64,000 bases of DNA from NCBI RefSeq assembly GCF_003113895.1, contig NZ_BDUD01000001.1:496001-560000 (forward strand), written 5' to 3'. Below are positions 43,739 to 53,165 of this stretch, piece by piece; within the stretch, counting starts at the first letter, position 1; each line of letters begins with the position of its first letter. The notes under the pieces are model-generated. The model made no database searches. It was not told where the DNA came from and worked only from the letters and a program-made list of their open reading frames with translations. The translations under genes and the position numbers were made by a program. Origin of the DNA: Nostoc commune NIES-4072. GTDB taxonomy: Bacteria > Cyanobacteriota > Cyanobacteriia > Cyanobacteriales > Nostocaceae.

Positions 43739-44158
43739 CTAAGGCACAATCAGCACTGGACAAGGAGAAAGATTAATTACGCGAGTAGTAACACTATCAT
43801 CGGCTCCCTCTTCAGTCAAGCCTAGCCCTCGACAGCCCATAATGATTAAATCGGCTCCGATTTCATCAGCGACATCGCAGATAGTAAAAGCTGGTTTACC
43901 CCGCCTTTCCAGGATTTCAGCTTGAATTCCTTGCCCAGAAAATAAAGATTGGGCATTTTCCAGCAGTTTAGCAACTACCTCTGGTGACACCATCGGATCG
44001 TCTGCACTAGGCGCATCTGGAGGCGGTTCTTCTACCACAGACAGCAGCACCAAGCGACTGCCATACTTTTTGACTACGTTGGTTACTACATCAGCAGCTT
44101 CCCGCGTTTCCCGGCTTTGATCAATAGGAAATAGTACTGTCTTAAATATCTCTGTCAC
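43739..44158 (-). CDS. Universal stress protein (UspA family)
   Basis: A 139-residue UspA-domain protein. The N-terminus TVLFPIDQSRETREAADVVTNVVKKYG and the C-terminal nucleotide-binding pattern LIIMGCRGLGLTEEGADDSVTTRVINLSPCPVLIVP fit the family, with GCRG in place of the more common GSRG; the ATP-binding G-2x-G part is present. It is divergent from pgk, with about 80 bp between the two starts. Role in stress response is inferred from the family. Confidence 0.92.
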   Translation of the reverse strand: MTEIFKTVLFPIDQSRETREAADVVTNVVKKYGSRLVLLSVVEEPPPDAPSADDPMVSPEVVAKLLENAQSLFSGQGIQAEILERRGKPAFTICDVADEIGADLIIMGCRGLGLTEEGADDSVTTRVINLSPCPVLIVP

Positions 44159-44238
44159 TTGGGTACCCCTGACTCCGGTAAAATCTTGATGGTTCTACTT
44201 TCAAAACAATAACAAAAAGGCAATCAGGAGAGTTTGGT

Positions 44239-45441
44239 GTGTCCAAAAAAAGTTTAGCAAGTTTATCTTCGGCTGATATATCTGGGAAACGTGCCTTAGT
44301 GCGGGTTGACTTTAACGTGCCTGTGGACGATCAAGGCAACATTACCGACGATACTCGCATTCGCGCAGCTCTACCAACCATCCAAGATTTGACGCAGAAG
44401 GGAGCTAAGGTCATTCTCGCCAGCCATTTTGGCCGTCCCAAGGGTGTGGATGACAAATTACGCCTAACTCCCGTTGCCAAGCGTCTCTCTGAGTTACTGG
44501 GGCAAGAAGTCGTTAAAACTGATGACTCCATTGGTGATGAAGTTGCAGCTAAAGTTGGTGCGTTGCAAAATGGCCAAGTGCTGTTACTCGAAAATGTCCG
44601 TTTTTATCCAGAAGAAGAGAAAAACAATCCAGAATTTGCGAAAAAATTGGCAGCTAATGCTGATTTTTATGTAAATGATGCTTTTGGTACTGCACACCGC
44701 GCCCATGCTTCTACTGAAGGTGTGACTAAATTCCTCAGCCCTTCTGTGGCTGGATATTTGGTTGAAAAGGAATTGCAATATCTGCAAAATGCTATTGAAA
44801 ATCCCCAACGTCCTTTGGCAGCAATTATTGGCGGTTCCAAGGTTTCCAGTAAAATTGGCGTGATTGAAACTTTGCTAGAGAAGTGCGACAAGCTAATCAT
44901 CGGCGGTGGGATGATTTTCACCTTCTATAAAGCCCGTGGTTTGAATGTTGGTAAGTCGTTGGTAGAAGAAGACAAGCTAGAACTAGCGAAGTCTTTGGAA
45001 GCTAAGGCTAAAGAACGGGGCGTTGCTTTACTGCTTCCTACAGATGTGGTATTGGCAGATAACTTTGCCCCTGATGCCAATTCTCAAACCGTTAGCATTG
45101 AGAATATCCCAGATGGTTGGATGGGTTTGGATATTGGGCCAGACTCGGTGAAATTTTTCCAAGATGCCCTTGCAGATACCAAAACGGTAATTTGGAACGG
45201 GCCAATGGGTGTGTTTGAGTTTGATAAGTTTGCCAAAGGTACGGAAGCGATCGCTCATACCCTCGCCGAAATCGGTAAAACTGGTACTACCACCATCATT
45301 GGCGGCGGCGACTCAGTAGCGGCTGTGGAAAAGGTTGGTTTAGCTGACCAAATGAGCCACATCTCCACCGGCGGCGGCGCTAGCTTAGAGTTACTTGAAG
45401 GCAAGGTATTGCCTGGAATTGCAGCTTTAGATGATGCGTAA
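44239..45441 (+). CDS. pgk: Phosphoglycerate kinase
   Basis: A 400-residue PGK, starting at GTG behind an AGGAGAG ribosome site. Signatures: [31 protein letters not shown] (substrate site), [58 protein letters not shown] and [13 protein letters not shown] (ATP site). It makes 1,3-bisphosphoglycerate in the Calvin cycle and ATP in glycolysis. The end of this gene is duplicated at 49613-49717. A nested hairpin follows the stop codon. Confidence 0.99.
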   Translation: MSKKSLASLSSADISGKRALVRVDFNVPVDDQGNITDDTRIRAALPTIQDLTQKGAKVILASHFGRPKGVDDKLRLTPVAKRLSELLGQEVVKTDDSIGDEVAAKVGALQNGQVLLLENVRFYPEEEKNNPEFAKKLAANADFYVNDAFGTAHRAHASTEGVTKFLSPSVAGYLVEKELQYLQNAIENPQRPLAAIIGGSKVSSKIGVIETLLEKCDKLIIGGGMIFTFYKARGLNVGKSLVEEDKLELAKSLEAKAKERGVALLLPTDVVLADNFAPDANSQTVSIENIPDGWMGLDIGPDSVKFFQDALADTKTVIWNGPMGVFEFDKFAKGTEAIAHTLAEIGKTGTTTIIGGGDSVAAVEKVGLADQMSHISTGGGASLELLEGKVLPGIAALDDA

Positions 45442-45461
45442 GTAGGAACTGGGGACTAGGG

Positions 45462-45517
45462 ACTGGGGAATAAGATTAAAAATACTATTTTTTAATCTCT
45501 AGTACCCAATCCCCAGT
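45462..45517 (+). terminator. Nested hairpin downstream of pgk
   Basis: The outer arms actgggga (45462-45469) and tccccagt (45510-45517), and the inner arms agattaaaaa (45473-45482) and tttttaatct (45489-45498), pair perfectly. It lies between the convergent pgk and RTX genes, so it may terminate transcription from both sides. Confidence 0.7.
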
Positions 45518-45554
45518 AAGTAATGTCAGTACAATCTTTAAGTTGACAGCGTTT

Positions 45555-46892
45555 TTATGCCAAACTGACTTCTAGGGTATAAGAAAAATCAGCTCTAGAG
45601 GTGCTACCTGAGAAAACTCCGCCATTTTCAGGCAAGAAAGCAAATTTACTCACTGAAATGGAGTACGTACCTGCACCCAGAGAACTGGTGATTAATGACG
45701 AATTGTCACCGGGAACCCCACTATCGTCGTTACTTTGTAATAAAGTTCCAGTAATGTCAAACAGTCCGAGAATTGTATCTCCCGATGTCACTGTTGCGAT
45801 AGTCACTGTTCCTGGATTAGCTAAAGAAAATGTAAAAAAGTCAAAATCGGGCTTATCCCCTGGTTGAACTGTTGTTAACTGGGCTAAGAGATTAATGTCT
45901 GAGCCTGATGATAAGGAACCTAAACCTTCAGCGGTGTCTAGTGAGTTGTTTCTAGCTTCTCCAGCATTTTCTCGCTCATAGAAAAGGAAGTCATCACTAT
46001 CAAGTCTGAGATTGTTTCTCCTCTGTACAACACCTATGCTCTCATCTTGCTCTGTTAAGAATATTCGTGTGTTACTTCCAACAACTTGCAGGCGGTAGTC
46101 TTGTGGAGATCCTTTGAGTTCAATTCGATCTTGACTAGAGTCAAAGTCAGTAATAGTAGCCAAGTCCCCAAAACCAGAACTTGTAATGCTGTTATCGTCG
46201 TAGAAAACATTTACAGCGTCACCCAGGATAAATCTATCTACCCCAGCCCCGCCAGTGAGGTTATCAATTTCCCCTATTCCAGGTGGAAGCGGACTATCAG
46301 GGAAAACACCGATGAGGATGTCGTTTCCAGCTCCGCCATTGAGTACCTCATTGCCTGGCCCGCCCTGTAGACTATCATTGCCGTCGCCACCATTGAGGAT
46401 ATCATTGCCATTATTACCATCTAGAGTATCATCGCCTGCTCCGCCATTCAAAGTGTTGTTAAAAGTATTACCAAAAATGAAGTTGCTAAGATTGTTACCT
46501 GTCCCAGTGATGTCCCCACCTTCCCTCAGCGTCAGGTTTTCTAGATTGGCACCTAGTGTATAGGATACAGAAGACCGGACGGTATCTGTGCCTGAATTCG
46601 CAGCCTCTGTAATGGTATCAAGAGTAGTGTCAACAAGGTAAGTGTCGTCGCCTGCTCCCCCACTCAAAGTGTCAGTACCTAAGCCCCCATCAAGTGTGTC
46701 ATTGCCATTTCCACCGATTAGGCTGTCGTTTGCCGTCCCACCTGCGAGAGAATCATTACCATCTACACCATTTAAAGTGTCATTACCGGAGATGCTATTG
46801 GCATTACCACCACTAGCCCAACCAACTATCGTGTCATTTCCCGAAGTCCCAGAAAGATTGTCAGCACTTGTTTTGCCGAAAATAAATGCCAT
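45555..46892 (-). CDS. RTX-type calcium-binding repeat protein with C-terminal PPC-like domain (paralogue 1)
   Basis: A 445-residue protein. The shared N-terminus MAFIFGKTSADNLSGTSGND is followed by RTX nonapeptides of the GGxGxDxLx type (GNDTLNGVDGNDSLAGG, GGNGNDTLDGGLGTDTLSGGAGDDTYLV, then GGAGDDTLDGNNGNDILNGGDGND), which bind calcium in a beta-roll. A beta-rich region (about 225-290) follows, then a pre-peptidase C-terminal-like domain (about 330-445: DFDFFTFSLANPGTVTIATVTSGDTILGLFD...AGTYSISVSKFAFLPENGGVFSGSTSRADFSYTLEVS). No signal peptide; RTX proteins use type I secretion. Compared with paralogue 2 it lacks about 150 residues between two copies of GNDTLDGG. A strong CAGGAGAAAT ribosome site precedes the ATG. 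Confidence 0.9.
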   Translation of the reverse strand: MAFIFGKTSADNLSGTSGNDTIVGWASGGNANSISGNDTLNGVDGNDSLAGGTANDSLIGGNGNDTLDGGLGTDTLSGGAGDDTYLVDTTLDTITEAANSGTDTVRSSVSYTLGANLENLTLREGGDITGTGNNLSNFIFGNTFNNTLNGGAGDDTLDGNNGNDILNGGDGNDSLQGGPGNEVLNGGAGNDILIGVFPDSPLPPGIGEIDNLTGGAGVDRFILGDAVNVFYDDNSITSSGFGDLATITDFDSSQDRIELKGSPQDYRLQVVGSNTRIFLTEQDESIGVVQRRNNLRLDSDDFLFYERENAGEARNNSLDTAEGLGSLSSGSDINLLAQLTTVQPGDKPDFDFFTFSLANPGTVTIATVTSGDTILGLFDITGTLLQSNDDSGVPGDNSSLITSSLGAGTYSISVSKFAFLPENGGVFSGSTSRADFSYTLEVSLA

Positions 46893-47561
46893 GTTATTTC
46901 TCCTGAATTTCTCACTAATACGTAAGTTCAGCCTCAGTCAAATAACTATTCATCAGTAAAGATGTAGATTATTTGCCATTTGTGTAATCTAAATTAAAAA
47001 CCACTAATTATTTGGTTAATAACTTATAAAGAAAAAATATCCACTTATTTATTGTAGGCTGACCCGAAAAACCCGCCTTTGCTTACGCGGGAGGGAGACG
47101 CCTACTCTAAAAAATTAGATAATTTCTTTTTTGAAAGTTCCTTAATTTATCACCCAAATGGAAAGTAATTAGATCAAATCCCAAATTTTTTGGAACCCAC
47201 ATTCTAATTTTTTTAAATATGCATGATATACAATGTTACATCAACTATATGTTACTAAAGTTTAAAAATCTTAATAAAGATTATTTTTAGTACAGATATA
47301 TTTATCTATAATCTAACTTTTAATTAAAAAATATTTCAAACTATGTCTTGAAAAGTGACAAACGGGAGTTGATAGTTCAACACAAGAGAGCGCTGCTTGT
47401 TACTATATCTTGTCTAAATTTAGAAGAAAATAATCTTGCCTGATAAATGGTCTTTTCTTAGGTAAGGGAGACACGTTACCGTGTTCCCCTAACTAAATAG
47501 AAGGAAAAATATCCTCGAATCTGCGCTCTGATGTCAGTACTTTTTTAAGTTGACAACATCC
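46893..47561. other. Intergenic region shared with the upstream region of RTX paralogue 3
   Basis: Roughly the first 400 bp (46893-47290) match 51643-52035 closely, including the ribosome site, an atatccacttatttattgta word and a gtaggc...gcctac palindrome. The remainder is AT-rich with no gene. It presumably carries the promoter of RTX paralogue 1 on the minus strand. Confidence 0.65.
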
Positions 47562-49352
47562 TTATGCAAAACTGACTCCTAGCGTATAAGAAAAATCAGG
47601 TACAGAAGTGCTACCAGAGAAAATTCCGCCATCTTCAGGTAAGAAACTAAATTTACTCACTGAAATTGAGTACGTACCTGCATTTAGGAAAGTATTGATT
47701 AATGATGACTGGTCTAAGCCATTATCGTCGTTAGTTTCTAATACAGTTCCAGCACTGTCAAACAGACCGAGAATTGTATCTCCAGATGTCGCCGTACTAA
47801 TAGTGACAGTTCCTGAATTGGCTACAGAAAATTTAAAAAAGTCGAAATCGGAATTATCCCCTGGTTGAACTGTTGCCAACTGGGCTGAGATATTAATGTC
47901 TGAGCCTGATGATAAGAAACCTAACCCTTCAGCGCTGTCTAGTGAGTTGTTTGTATCTTCTCCAGGATTTTCCCGCTCATAGAAAAGGAAGTCATCACTA
48001 TCAAGTTTAAGATTGGTTTTTCCTTCCAGAACACCGATGATTTCATCTTGCTCTCCTGTCGGTTTGTCTAAGAATATTCGTGTGTTGCCTGTAATAGTTT
48101 GCAAGCGGTAGTCTTGTGGAGTTCCTTTGAGTTCAATTCGATCTTGGCTAGAGTCGAAGTCAGTAATAGTAGCCAAGTCCCCAAAACCAGGACTGGTAGT
48201 ATTGTTATCGTCGTAGAAAACATTTAGAGCATCCCCTAGGATAAATCTATCTGCCCCATCTCCACCTGTAAAGCGATCAGTTTCTCCTATTCCAGGTGGA
48301 AGTGGACTACCGGGGAAAACACCTATGAGGATGTCGTCTCCAGCTCCGCCATTGAGTACCTCATTGCCTGGCCCGCCCTGTAGACTATCATTACCGTCGC
48401 CACCATTGAGGATATCATTGCCATTATTACCATCTAGAGTATCATCGCCTGCTCCGCCATTCAAAGTGTTGTTAGAAGTATTACCAAAAATGAAGTTGCT
48501 AAGACTGTTACCTGTTCCGGTGATATCGCTACCTTCCCTTAGTCTCAAATTTTCTAGATTGGTGCCTAGTATGTAGGTGACAGAAGACCGGACGGTATCT
48601 GTGCCTGAATTTGCAGCCTCTGTAATGGTGTCGGTAGTACTATCAATGATGTAAGTGTCGTCGCCTGCTCCCCCACTCAAAGTGTCAGTACCCAAGCCCC
48701 CATCAAGTGTGTCATTGCCATTATTACCGGATAATCGGTTATTTTGCCTGTCACCAACAATGCTGTCATTTCCATTTGTGCCGATGACATTATCAAAGTT
48801 GACTGCTGTAAATGACAATCTTCCCAAGCCAGGAACGTTACTGGCAGCTAAACTTTGGGTTTGCAGATTAACAGTGATAGATACCTCAGCCAAAGATTGG
48901 GATGCATCTATGGTGTTGTTGGCAACATTAGGATTAGCAATAACCTTTTCTACTCTAAAGAGTTGGTCTTGACCAAATTTTCCAGCTTTTTCAATGGTTC
49001 CAAAACCTGACAAGGTAATGGTTTGATTTAATTGACTGTAGTCTGCGGTATCAATGCCATCTCCGCCATTAATGCTGTCATTATCCTGACTGCTTATGAA
49101 AGTGTCATTGCCTGCACCACCTATTAGAGTGTCGTTTCCTGTGCCACCATCAAGTGTGTCATTGCCGTTTCCACCGCTTAAACTGTCGTTTGCTGTCCCA
49201 CCTGCAAGAGAATCATTACCATCTACACCATTCAAAGTGTCATTACCAGAAGTGCTATTGGCATTACCACCACTAGCCCAACCAACTATCGTGTCATTTC
49301 CCGAAGTCCCTAAAAGATTGTCAGCACTTGTTTTGCCGAAAATAAATGCCAT
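47562..49352 (-). CDS. RTX-type calcium-binding repeat protein with C-terminal PPC-like domain (paralogue 2)
   Basis: A 596-residue protein. Order: conserved MAFIFGKTSADNLLGTSGND start; RTX block (about 15-105); a non-repeat beta-rich domain (about 105-195: DTADYSQLNQTITLSGFGTIEKAG, IDASQSLAEVSITVNLQTQSL); a second RTX block (about 195-345); a beta-rich DRFILGDALNVFYDD region; and a PPC-like end (about 480-596). The first half is nearly identical to paralogue 3 and the second half is closest to paralogue 1, so it is a mosaic. It probably is a secreted, calcium-dependent surface protein; no protease or lipase domain is seen. Confidence 0.9.
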   Translation of the reverse strand: MAFIFGKTSADNLLGTSGNDTIVGWASGGNANSTSGNDTLNGVDGNDSLAGGTANDSLSGGNGNDTLDGGTGNDTLIGGAGNDTFISSQDNDSINGGDGIDTADYSQLNQTITLSGFGTIEKAGKFGQDQLFRVEKVIANPNVANNTIDASQSLAEVSITVNLQTQSLAASNVPGLGRLSFTAVNFDNVIGTNGNDSIVGDRQNNRLSGNNGNDTLDGGLGTDTLSGGAGDDTYIIDSTTDTITEAANSGTDTVRSSVTYILGTNLENLRLREGSDITGTGNSLSNFIFGNTSNNTLNGGAGDDTLDGNNGNDILNGGDGNDSLQGGPGNEVLNGGAGDDILIGVFPGSPLPPGIGETDRFTGGDGADRFILGDALNVFYDDNNTTSPGFGDLATITDFDSSQDRIELKGTPQDYRLQTITGNTRIFLDKPTGEQDEIIGVLEGKTNLKLDSDDFLFYERENPGEDTNNSLDSAEGLGFLSSGSDINISAQLATVQPGDNSDFDFFKFSVANSGTVTISTATSGDTILGLFDSAGTVLETNDDNGLDQSSLINTFLNAGTYSISVSKFSFLPEDGGIFSGSTSVPDFSYTLGVSFA

Positions 49353-49612
49353 GTTATTTCTCCTAAATTTCTCACTAATACGTAAGTTCAGCCTCAGTCA
49401 AATAACTATTCATCAGTAAAGATGTAGATTACTTGCCATTTGTGTAATTTATAGCAATCTGAGTCAGATTTTTTGGTAGCAAATCTTTTTTATACCAAAA
49501 AATAATTTTCTATTAAAGAAATGCATATTAGAATGCATTTCTTTAATTCATATAAAAATCTAGAAATTATGTAAAACTTAATAATACTTAAGCATTACAT
49601 AATTATTCAGTC

Positions 49613-49717
49613 GGTTTAGCCGACCAAATGAGCCACATCTCTACCGAGGGCGGCGCTAGCTTGGAGTTAGTTGAAAGCAAGGTATTGCCTGGAATTGCGG
49701 CTTTAGATGATGGTTAA
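49613..49717 (+). pseudogene. pgk: Duplicated 3' end of pgk
   Basis: The frame reads [20 protein letters not shown] and ends [11 protein letters not shown] before a TAA at 49715-49717. This is the C-terminal 34 residues of phosphoglycerate kinase (45337-45441) with a few changes. The spacing from its stop to the RTX stop (113 bp) is the same as at the intact pgk. No upstream part of pgk is present. It is a footprint of segmental duplication, not a gene. Confidence 0.95.
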
Positions 49718-49737
49718 TAGCCATCTTTAGAATTATA

Positions 49738-49763
49738 TAGAGACTTTATATGTAAAGTCTCTA
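49738..49763. terminator. Perfect hairpin after the pgk-tail copy
   Basis: The arms tagagacttta (49738-49748) and taaagtctcta (49753-49763) pair over 11 bp with a 4-nt loop. It lies 67 bp past the RTX paralogue 3 stop on the minus strand and could serve that gene. Confidence 0.6.
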
Positions 49764-49830
49764 CATTAAATAGGGGAAAAACTGTGGAAACTAAATGCCT
49801 GAAATTACAATCTTTAATTTAACAACCTTC

Positions 49831-51642
49831 TTATGCCACACTGACTTCTAGCGTATAAGAAAAATCAGGTCTAGAGCTGCTACCAGAGAAAGTTCCGCCA
49901 TCTTCAGGCAAGAAAGGAAATTTACTCACTGAAATGGAGTATGTACCCGCACTCAACGAACTGGTAATTAATGACGAATTGTTACCGCCACTATCGTCGT
50001 CACTTTGCACCAAAGTCCCAGTATCGTTAAACAGTCCAAGAACTGAATCTCCCGATGTCACTGTCCTGATAGTGACAGTTCCTGAATTTGCTAAAGAAAA
50101 ATTATAAAAGTCGAAATCGGGATTATCCCCTGGTTGAACTGTTGCTATCTGGCCTGAAGCATTAACGTTTGAGCCTGATGACAAGGAACCTAACACTTCA
50201 GCAGTTAACAGTGAGTTGTTTGTACCTTTTCCAGGAATTTCCAGCTCATAGTTGAAAAGGAAGTCATCACTATCAAGTGTGAGATTGTTTCTCCCCAGAA
50301 CAACACTTATAATTTCATCTGGCTCTGCTCCAGGTTTGTCTAAGAATATTCGTGTGTTGTTTCCAATAACTTCTAGACGGTAGTCTAGTGAAGATCCTTT
50401 GAGTTGAATTTGATCTTGACTAGAGTCGAAGTCAGTAATAGTAGCGAAGTCCCCAAAACCAGGATTGACAGTGTTGTTATCGTCGTAGAAAACACTTATA
50501 AAGTCCCCCAGGATAAATCTATCTGCCCCAGTCCCACCTGTTAAGGTATCAGTTTCCCCTAATCCAGGTGGAAGCAGATTACCACCAGGAAAACCACCAG
50601 TAAAAACACTGATGAAGACATCATCTCCAGACCCGCCATTGAGTCTGTCATTGTCGAGTCCGCTTCGTAGTCTATCATCGCCGTCCTCACCGTTGAGGAT
50701 ATCATCGCCGCTACCACCGATTATTGAGTCATCGCCTGCTCTTCCATTGAGAGTGTTGCTACTCAAATTAGTACCGATGAGGATGTTATTAAGACTGTTA
50801 CCTGTCGCATTGATGGCGCTAGTTCCCGTCAGCCTCAGATTCTCCAGATTAGCACCGAGTGTGTAGGTAACAGAAGACAGAACGGTATCTGTGCCTGAAT
50901 CCGCAGCTTCCGTAATGGTGTCGGTAGTACTATCAATGATGTAAGTGTCGTCGCCTGCTCCCCCACTCAAAGTGTCAGCACCTAAGCCCCCATCAAGTGT
51001 GTCATTGCCATTATTACCGGATAATCGGTTATTTTGCCTGTCACCCACAATGCTGTCATTTCCATTTGTGCCTTTGACATTATCAAAGTTGACTGCTGTA
51101 AATGACAATCTTCCCAAGCCAGGAACGTTACTAGCAGCTAAACTTTGGGTTTGCAGGTTAACAGTGATAGATACCTCAGCCAAAGATTGGGATGCATCTA
51201 TGGTGTTGTTGGCAACATTAGGATTAGCAATAACCTTTTCTACTCTAAAGAGTTGGTCTTGACCAAATTTTCCAGCTTTTTCAATGGTTCCAAAACCTGA
51301 CAAGGTAATGGTTTGATTTAATTGACTGTAGTCTGCGGTATCAATGCCATCTCCGCCATTAATGCTGTCGTTATCCTGACTGCTTATGAAAGTGTCATTG
51401 CCTGCACCACCTATTAGAGTGTCGTTTCCTGTGCCACCATCAAGTGTGTCATTGCCGTTTCCACCGCTTAAACTGTCGTTTGCTGTCCCACCTGCAAGAG
51501 AATCGTTACCATCTGCACCATTCAAAGTGTCATTACCAGAAGTGCTATTGGCATTACCACCACTAGCCCAACCAACTATCGTGTCATTTCCCGAAGTCCC
51601 TAAAAGATTGTCAGCACTTGTTTTGCCGAAAATAAATGCCAT
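49831..51642 (-). CDS. RTX-type calcium-binding repeat protein with C-terminal PPC-like domain (paralogue 3)
   Basis: A 603-residue protein with the same architecture as paralogue 2. The first ~270 residues are almost identical to it (RTX block, DTADYSQLNQTITLSGFG domain, second RTX start). From there it diverges: NLENLRLTGTSAINATGNSLNNILIG, GGSGDDILNGEDGDDRLRSGLDND, LPPGLGETDTLTGGTGADRFILGDFISVFYDD, then a PPC-like end with DFDFYNFSLANSGTVTIRTVTSGD. The strong GGAGAAAT ribosome site is shared with the other two. The downstream flank carries the pgk-tail copy. Confidence 0.9.
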   Translation of the reverse strand: MAFIFGKTSADNLLGTSGNDTIVGWASGGNANSTSGNDTLNGADGNDSLAGGTANDSLSGGNGNDTLDGGTGNDTLIGGAGNDTFISSQDNDSINGGDGIDTADYSQLNQTITLSGFGTIEKAGKFGQDQLFRVEKVIANPNVANNTIDASQSLAEVSITVNLQTQSLAASNVPGLGRLSFTAVNFDNVKGTNGNDSIVGDRQNNRLSGNNGNDTLDGGLGADTLSGGAGDDTYIIDSTTDTITEAADSGTDTVLSSVTYTLGANLENLRLTGTSAINATGNSLNNILIGTNLSSNTLNGRAGDDSIIGGSGDDILNGEDGDDRLRSGLDNDRLNGGSGDDVFISVFTGGFPGGNLLPPGLGETDTLTGGTGADRFILGDFISVFYDDNNTVNPGFGDFATITDFDSSQDQIQLKGSSLDYRLEVIGNNTRIFLDKPGAEPDEIISVVLGRNNLTLDSDDFLFNYELEIPGKGTNNSLLTAEVLGSLSSGSNVNASGQIATVQPGDNPDFDFYNFSLANSGTVTIRTVTSGDSVLGLFNDTGTLVQSDDDSGGNNSSLITSSLSAGTYSISVSKFPFLPEDGGTFSGSSSRPDFSYTLEVSVA

Positions 51643-52255
51643 GTTATTTCTCCTGAATTGCTCACTAATACGTAAGTTCAGCCTCAGTCAAAGAACTATT
51701 TATCAGTAAAGATATAGATTACTTACCATTTGTGTAATCTAAATTAAAAACTACTAAATTATTTGGTTAATAACTTATAAAGAAAAAATATCCAGCTATT
51801 TATTGTGGGCTGACCTGAAAAACCCGCCTTTGCTTACGCGCGAGCAAGACGCCTACTTTAAAGAATTAGATAGTTTTTTTGAAAGTCTCTTAATTAATAA
51901 CCCAAATAGTAAGCAACTATATTAAATATTTTGGTTCTTTTTCCAGACTTTTTTAAACTAACGTTGTAACTATTTAATTATAATGAAGTACAAGGTTACA
52001 TCAACTACTTTATCAAAACTTTAAATTTTCGATAAATATGATTGATAATATATTCAAATATATGTGTTATGTGTAAAATTTAATTAATTATTGTTTCAAC
52101 CTATTGATTTTTCTGGGAAAGCGCTCCTGAGCATGACCATCTTCACAAGGAAATGCATCCACTGCTAGCATTAAACTGGGGTTAAGCATACCTTAAAAGG
52201 GCTAGTAATAATTTTTTTACTATGCGATCGCATGGGAAGTGAAATTATGTCTTTT
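51643..52255. other. Intergenic region upstream of RTX paralogue 3
   Basis: About 610 bp. The first ~390 bp are homologous to 46893-47290. The rest is AT-rich with one HIP1-like octamer near 52225. No gene is visible. It should contain the paralogue 3 promoter on the minus strand. Confidence 0.6.
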
Positions 52256-52537
52256 CTAATCCTTCTCGGATTTTGGCTTTTTTCTACCAAACAAACTAGT
52301 CATACTTAATCCTGTAACCAATAATCCCAATAATCCTAGTCCGTTTAAAATCGGGTAGATTCCCTGTAAACCAAATATTTCACCACGATGAATTGAAAGC
52401 AGTAGACTACGCCCTATTCCCAGGTTAGCTGACCACTCACCTACCAGCGTAGCTGCAATTCCAGTTAACAATGTTACAGCAAGTGGTAAAGCCAAAATAA
52501 TCGCTAGAGTCCGGTGGTACTTGCGAAATGAACGCAT
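52256..52537 (-). CDS. PepSY-associated membrane protein, small
   Basis: A 93-residue protein from the ATG at 52537, which has a GGAGA site at the right distance. A longer frame to 52681 adds 48 residues without membrane or family character. The sequence MRSFRKYHRTLAIILALPLAVTLLTGIAATLVGEW is the first transmembrane segment and motif of PepSY-associated (PepSY_TM) proteins. A second hydrophobic helix (GIYPILNGLGLLGLLVTGLSMTSLF) ends in a basic tail. It may be the reduced form of a siderophore-linked PepSY reductase; the function is uncertain. Confidence 0.72.
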   Translation of the reverse strand: MRSFRKYHRTLAIILALPLAVTLLTGIAATLVGEWSANLGIGRSLLLSIHRGEIFGLQGIYPILNGLGLLGLLVTGLSMTSLFGRKKPKSEKD

Positions 52538-52739
52538 TATCCAAAATCTCCAGTGGAAACTATAGTAGTTCGCTATTTGTTTAAACCCAGATATAAAGAC
52601 GACTGTTTTCCTACTATCTTGTGTCTTTTGACCAAAAAATAATTTGGATGCAGCACAACTAAATTCATTTATCGGATTCAAAATTATTAACTTTTGACTT
52701 CCCCAAAGGGGCTGACTTCTGCTCTATGTTAGCTTTACC

Positions 52740-53165
52740 TCACTTTTTAGAAACACTGGCAATACTTGTATTAAGTGTTTGTAACCCTTTAAGAGCTTTC
52801 GCTTTATCTTTTGCCTTCAGCGCACCCTTTACCTGAGTCGCAGTATCTTCGATTACATTATAGGTTTTTGAAGATTTAGTTTTGACACCATCCTCAACCT
52901 TAGACCAAGAGTTTTCAAACTTATTAAATTCTTGTTGAGCTTTGTCAAAGTTTCCGCCTTGCACCGCAGTTTTAGTATTTGAAACTACACTGACCAAAGT
53001 CTTAAAACCTTCCTGTGTAGCAACAGTTGTTTTGGATACTGCTGTACCCGAAGTGTTTTCAGTAGCAGCAGGAGTCTGGGTAGTAGATTTTTGATCGCTG
53101 TTGCATCCTACTAATGTCAGTAAGGCAATTGCAGTAACGGGGATGATGTAGATTAAGCGTTTCAT
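52740..53165 (-). CDS. Lipoprotein of unknown function
   Basis: A 141-residue exported lipoprotein from the ATG at 53165, which has a GAGGT ribosome site; an upstream in-frame start adds ten unlikely residues. The signal peptide MKRLIYIIPVTAIALLTLVGC ends in lipobox LVGC. A Thr/Ser-rich linker (about 22-50) leads to a helical domain (about 52-141: GFKTLVSVVSNTKTAVQGGNFDKAQQEFNKFENSWSKVEDGVKTK) resembling DUF4363/imelysin-like helical bundles. It is Lys-rich with no Cys in the mature domain. It lies next to a PepSY-like gene on the same strand, which hints at envelope metal-related work; this is inference. Confidence 0.75.
   Translation of the reverse strand: MKRLIYIIPVTAIALLTLVGCNSDQKSTTQTPAATENTSGTAVSKTTVATQEGFKTLVSVVSNTKTAVQGGNFDKAQQEFNKFENSWSKVEDGVKTKSSKTYNVIEDTATQVKGALKAKDKAKALKGLQTLNTSIASVSKK

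Larger units (their letters stand above)
49353..49830. other. Intergenic region with duplicated pgk tail
   Basis: About 480 bp. The first ~100 bp match the upstream sequences of the other RTX genes, then diverge near 49450. An AT-rich section is followed by the pgk 3'-end copy (49613-49717) and a perfect hairpin (49738-49763). Confidence 0.7.

Noticed and set aside
46086..51709. Plus-strand Ser/Pro-rich frames opposite the RTX genes
   Set aside because: They are antisense shadows of GGxGxDxx repeats; Ser/Pro-rich composition follows from the complementary codons.
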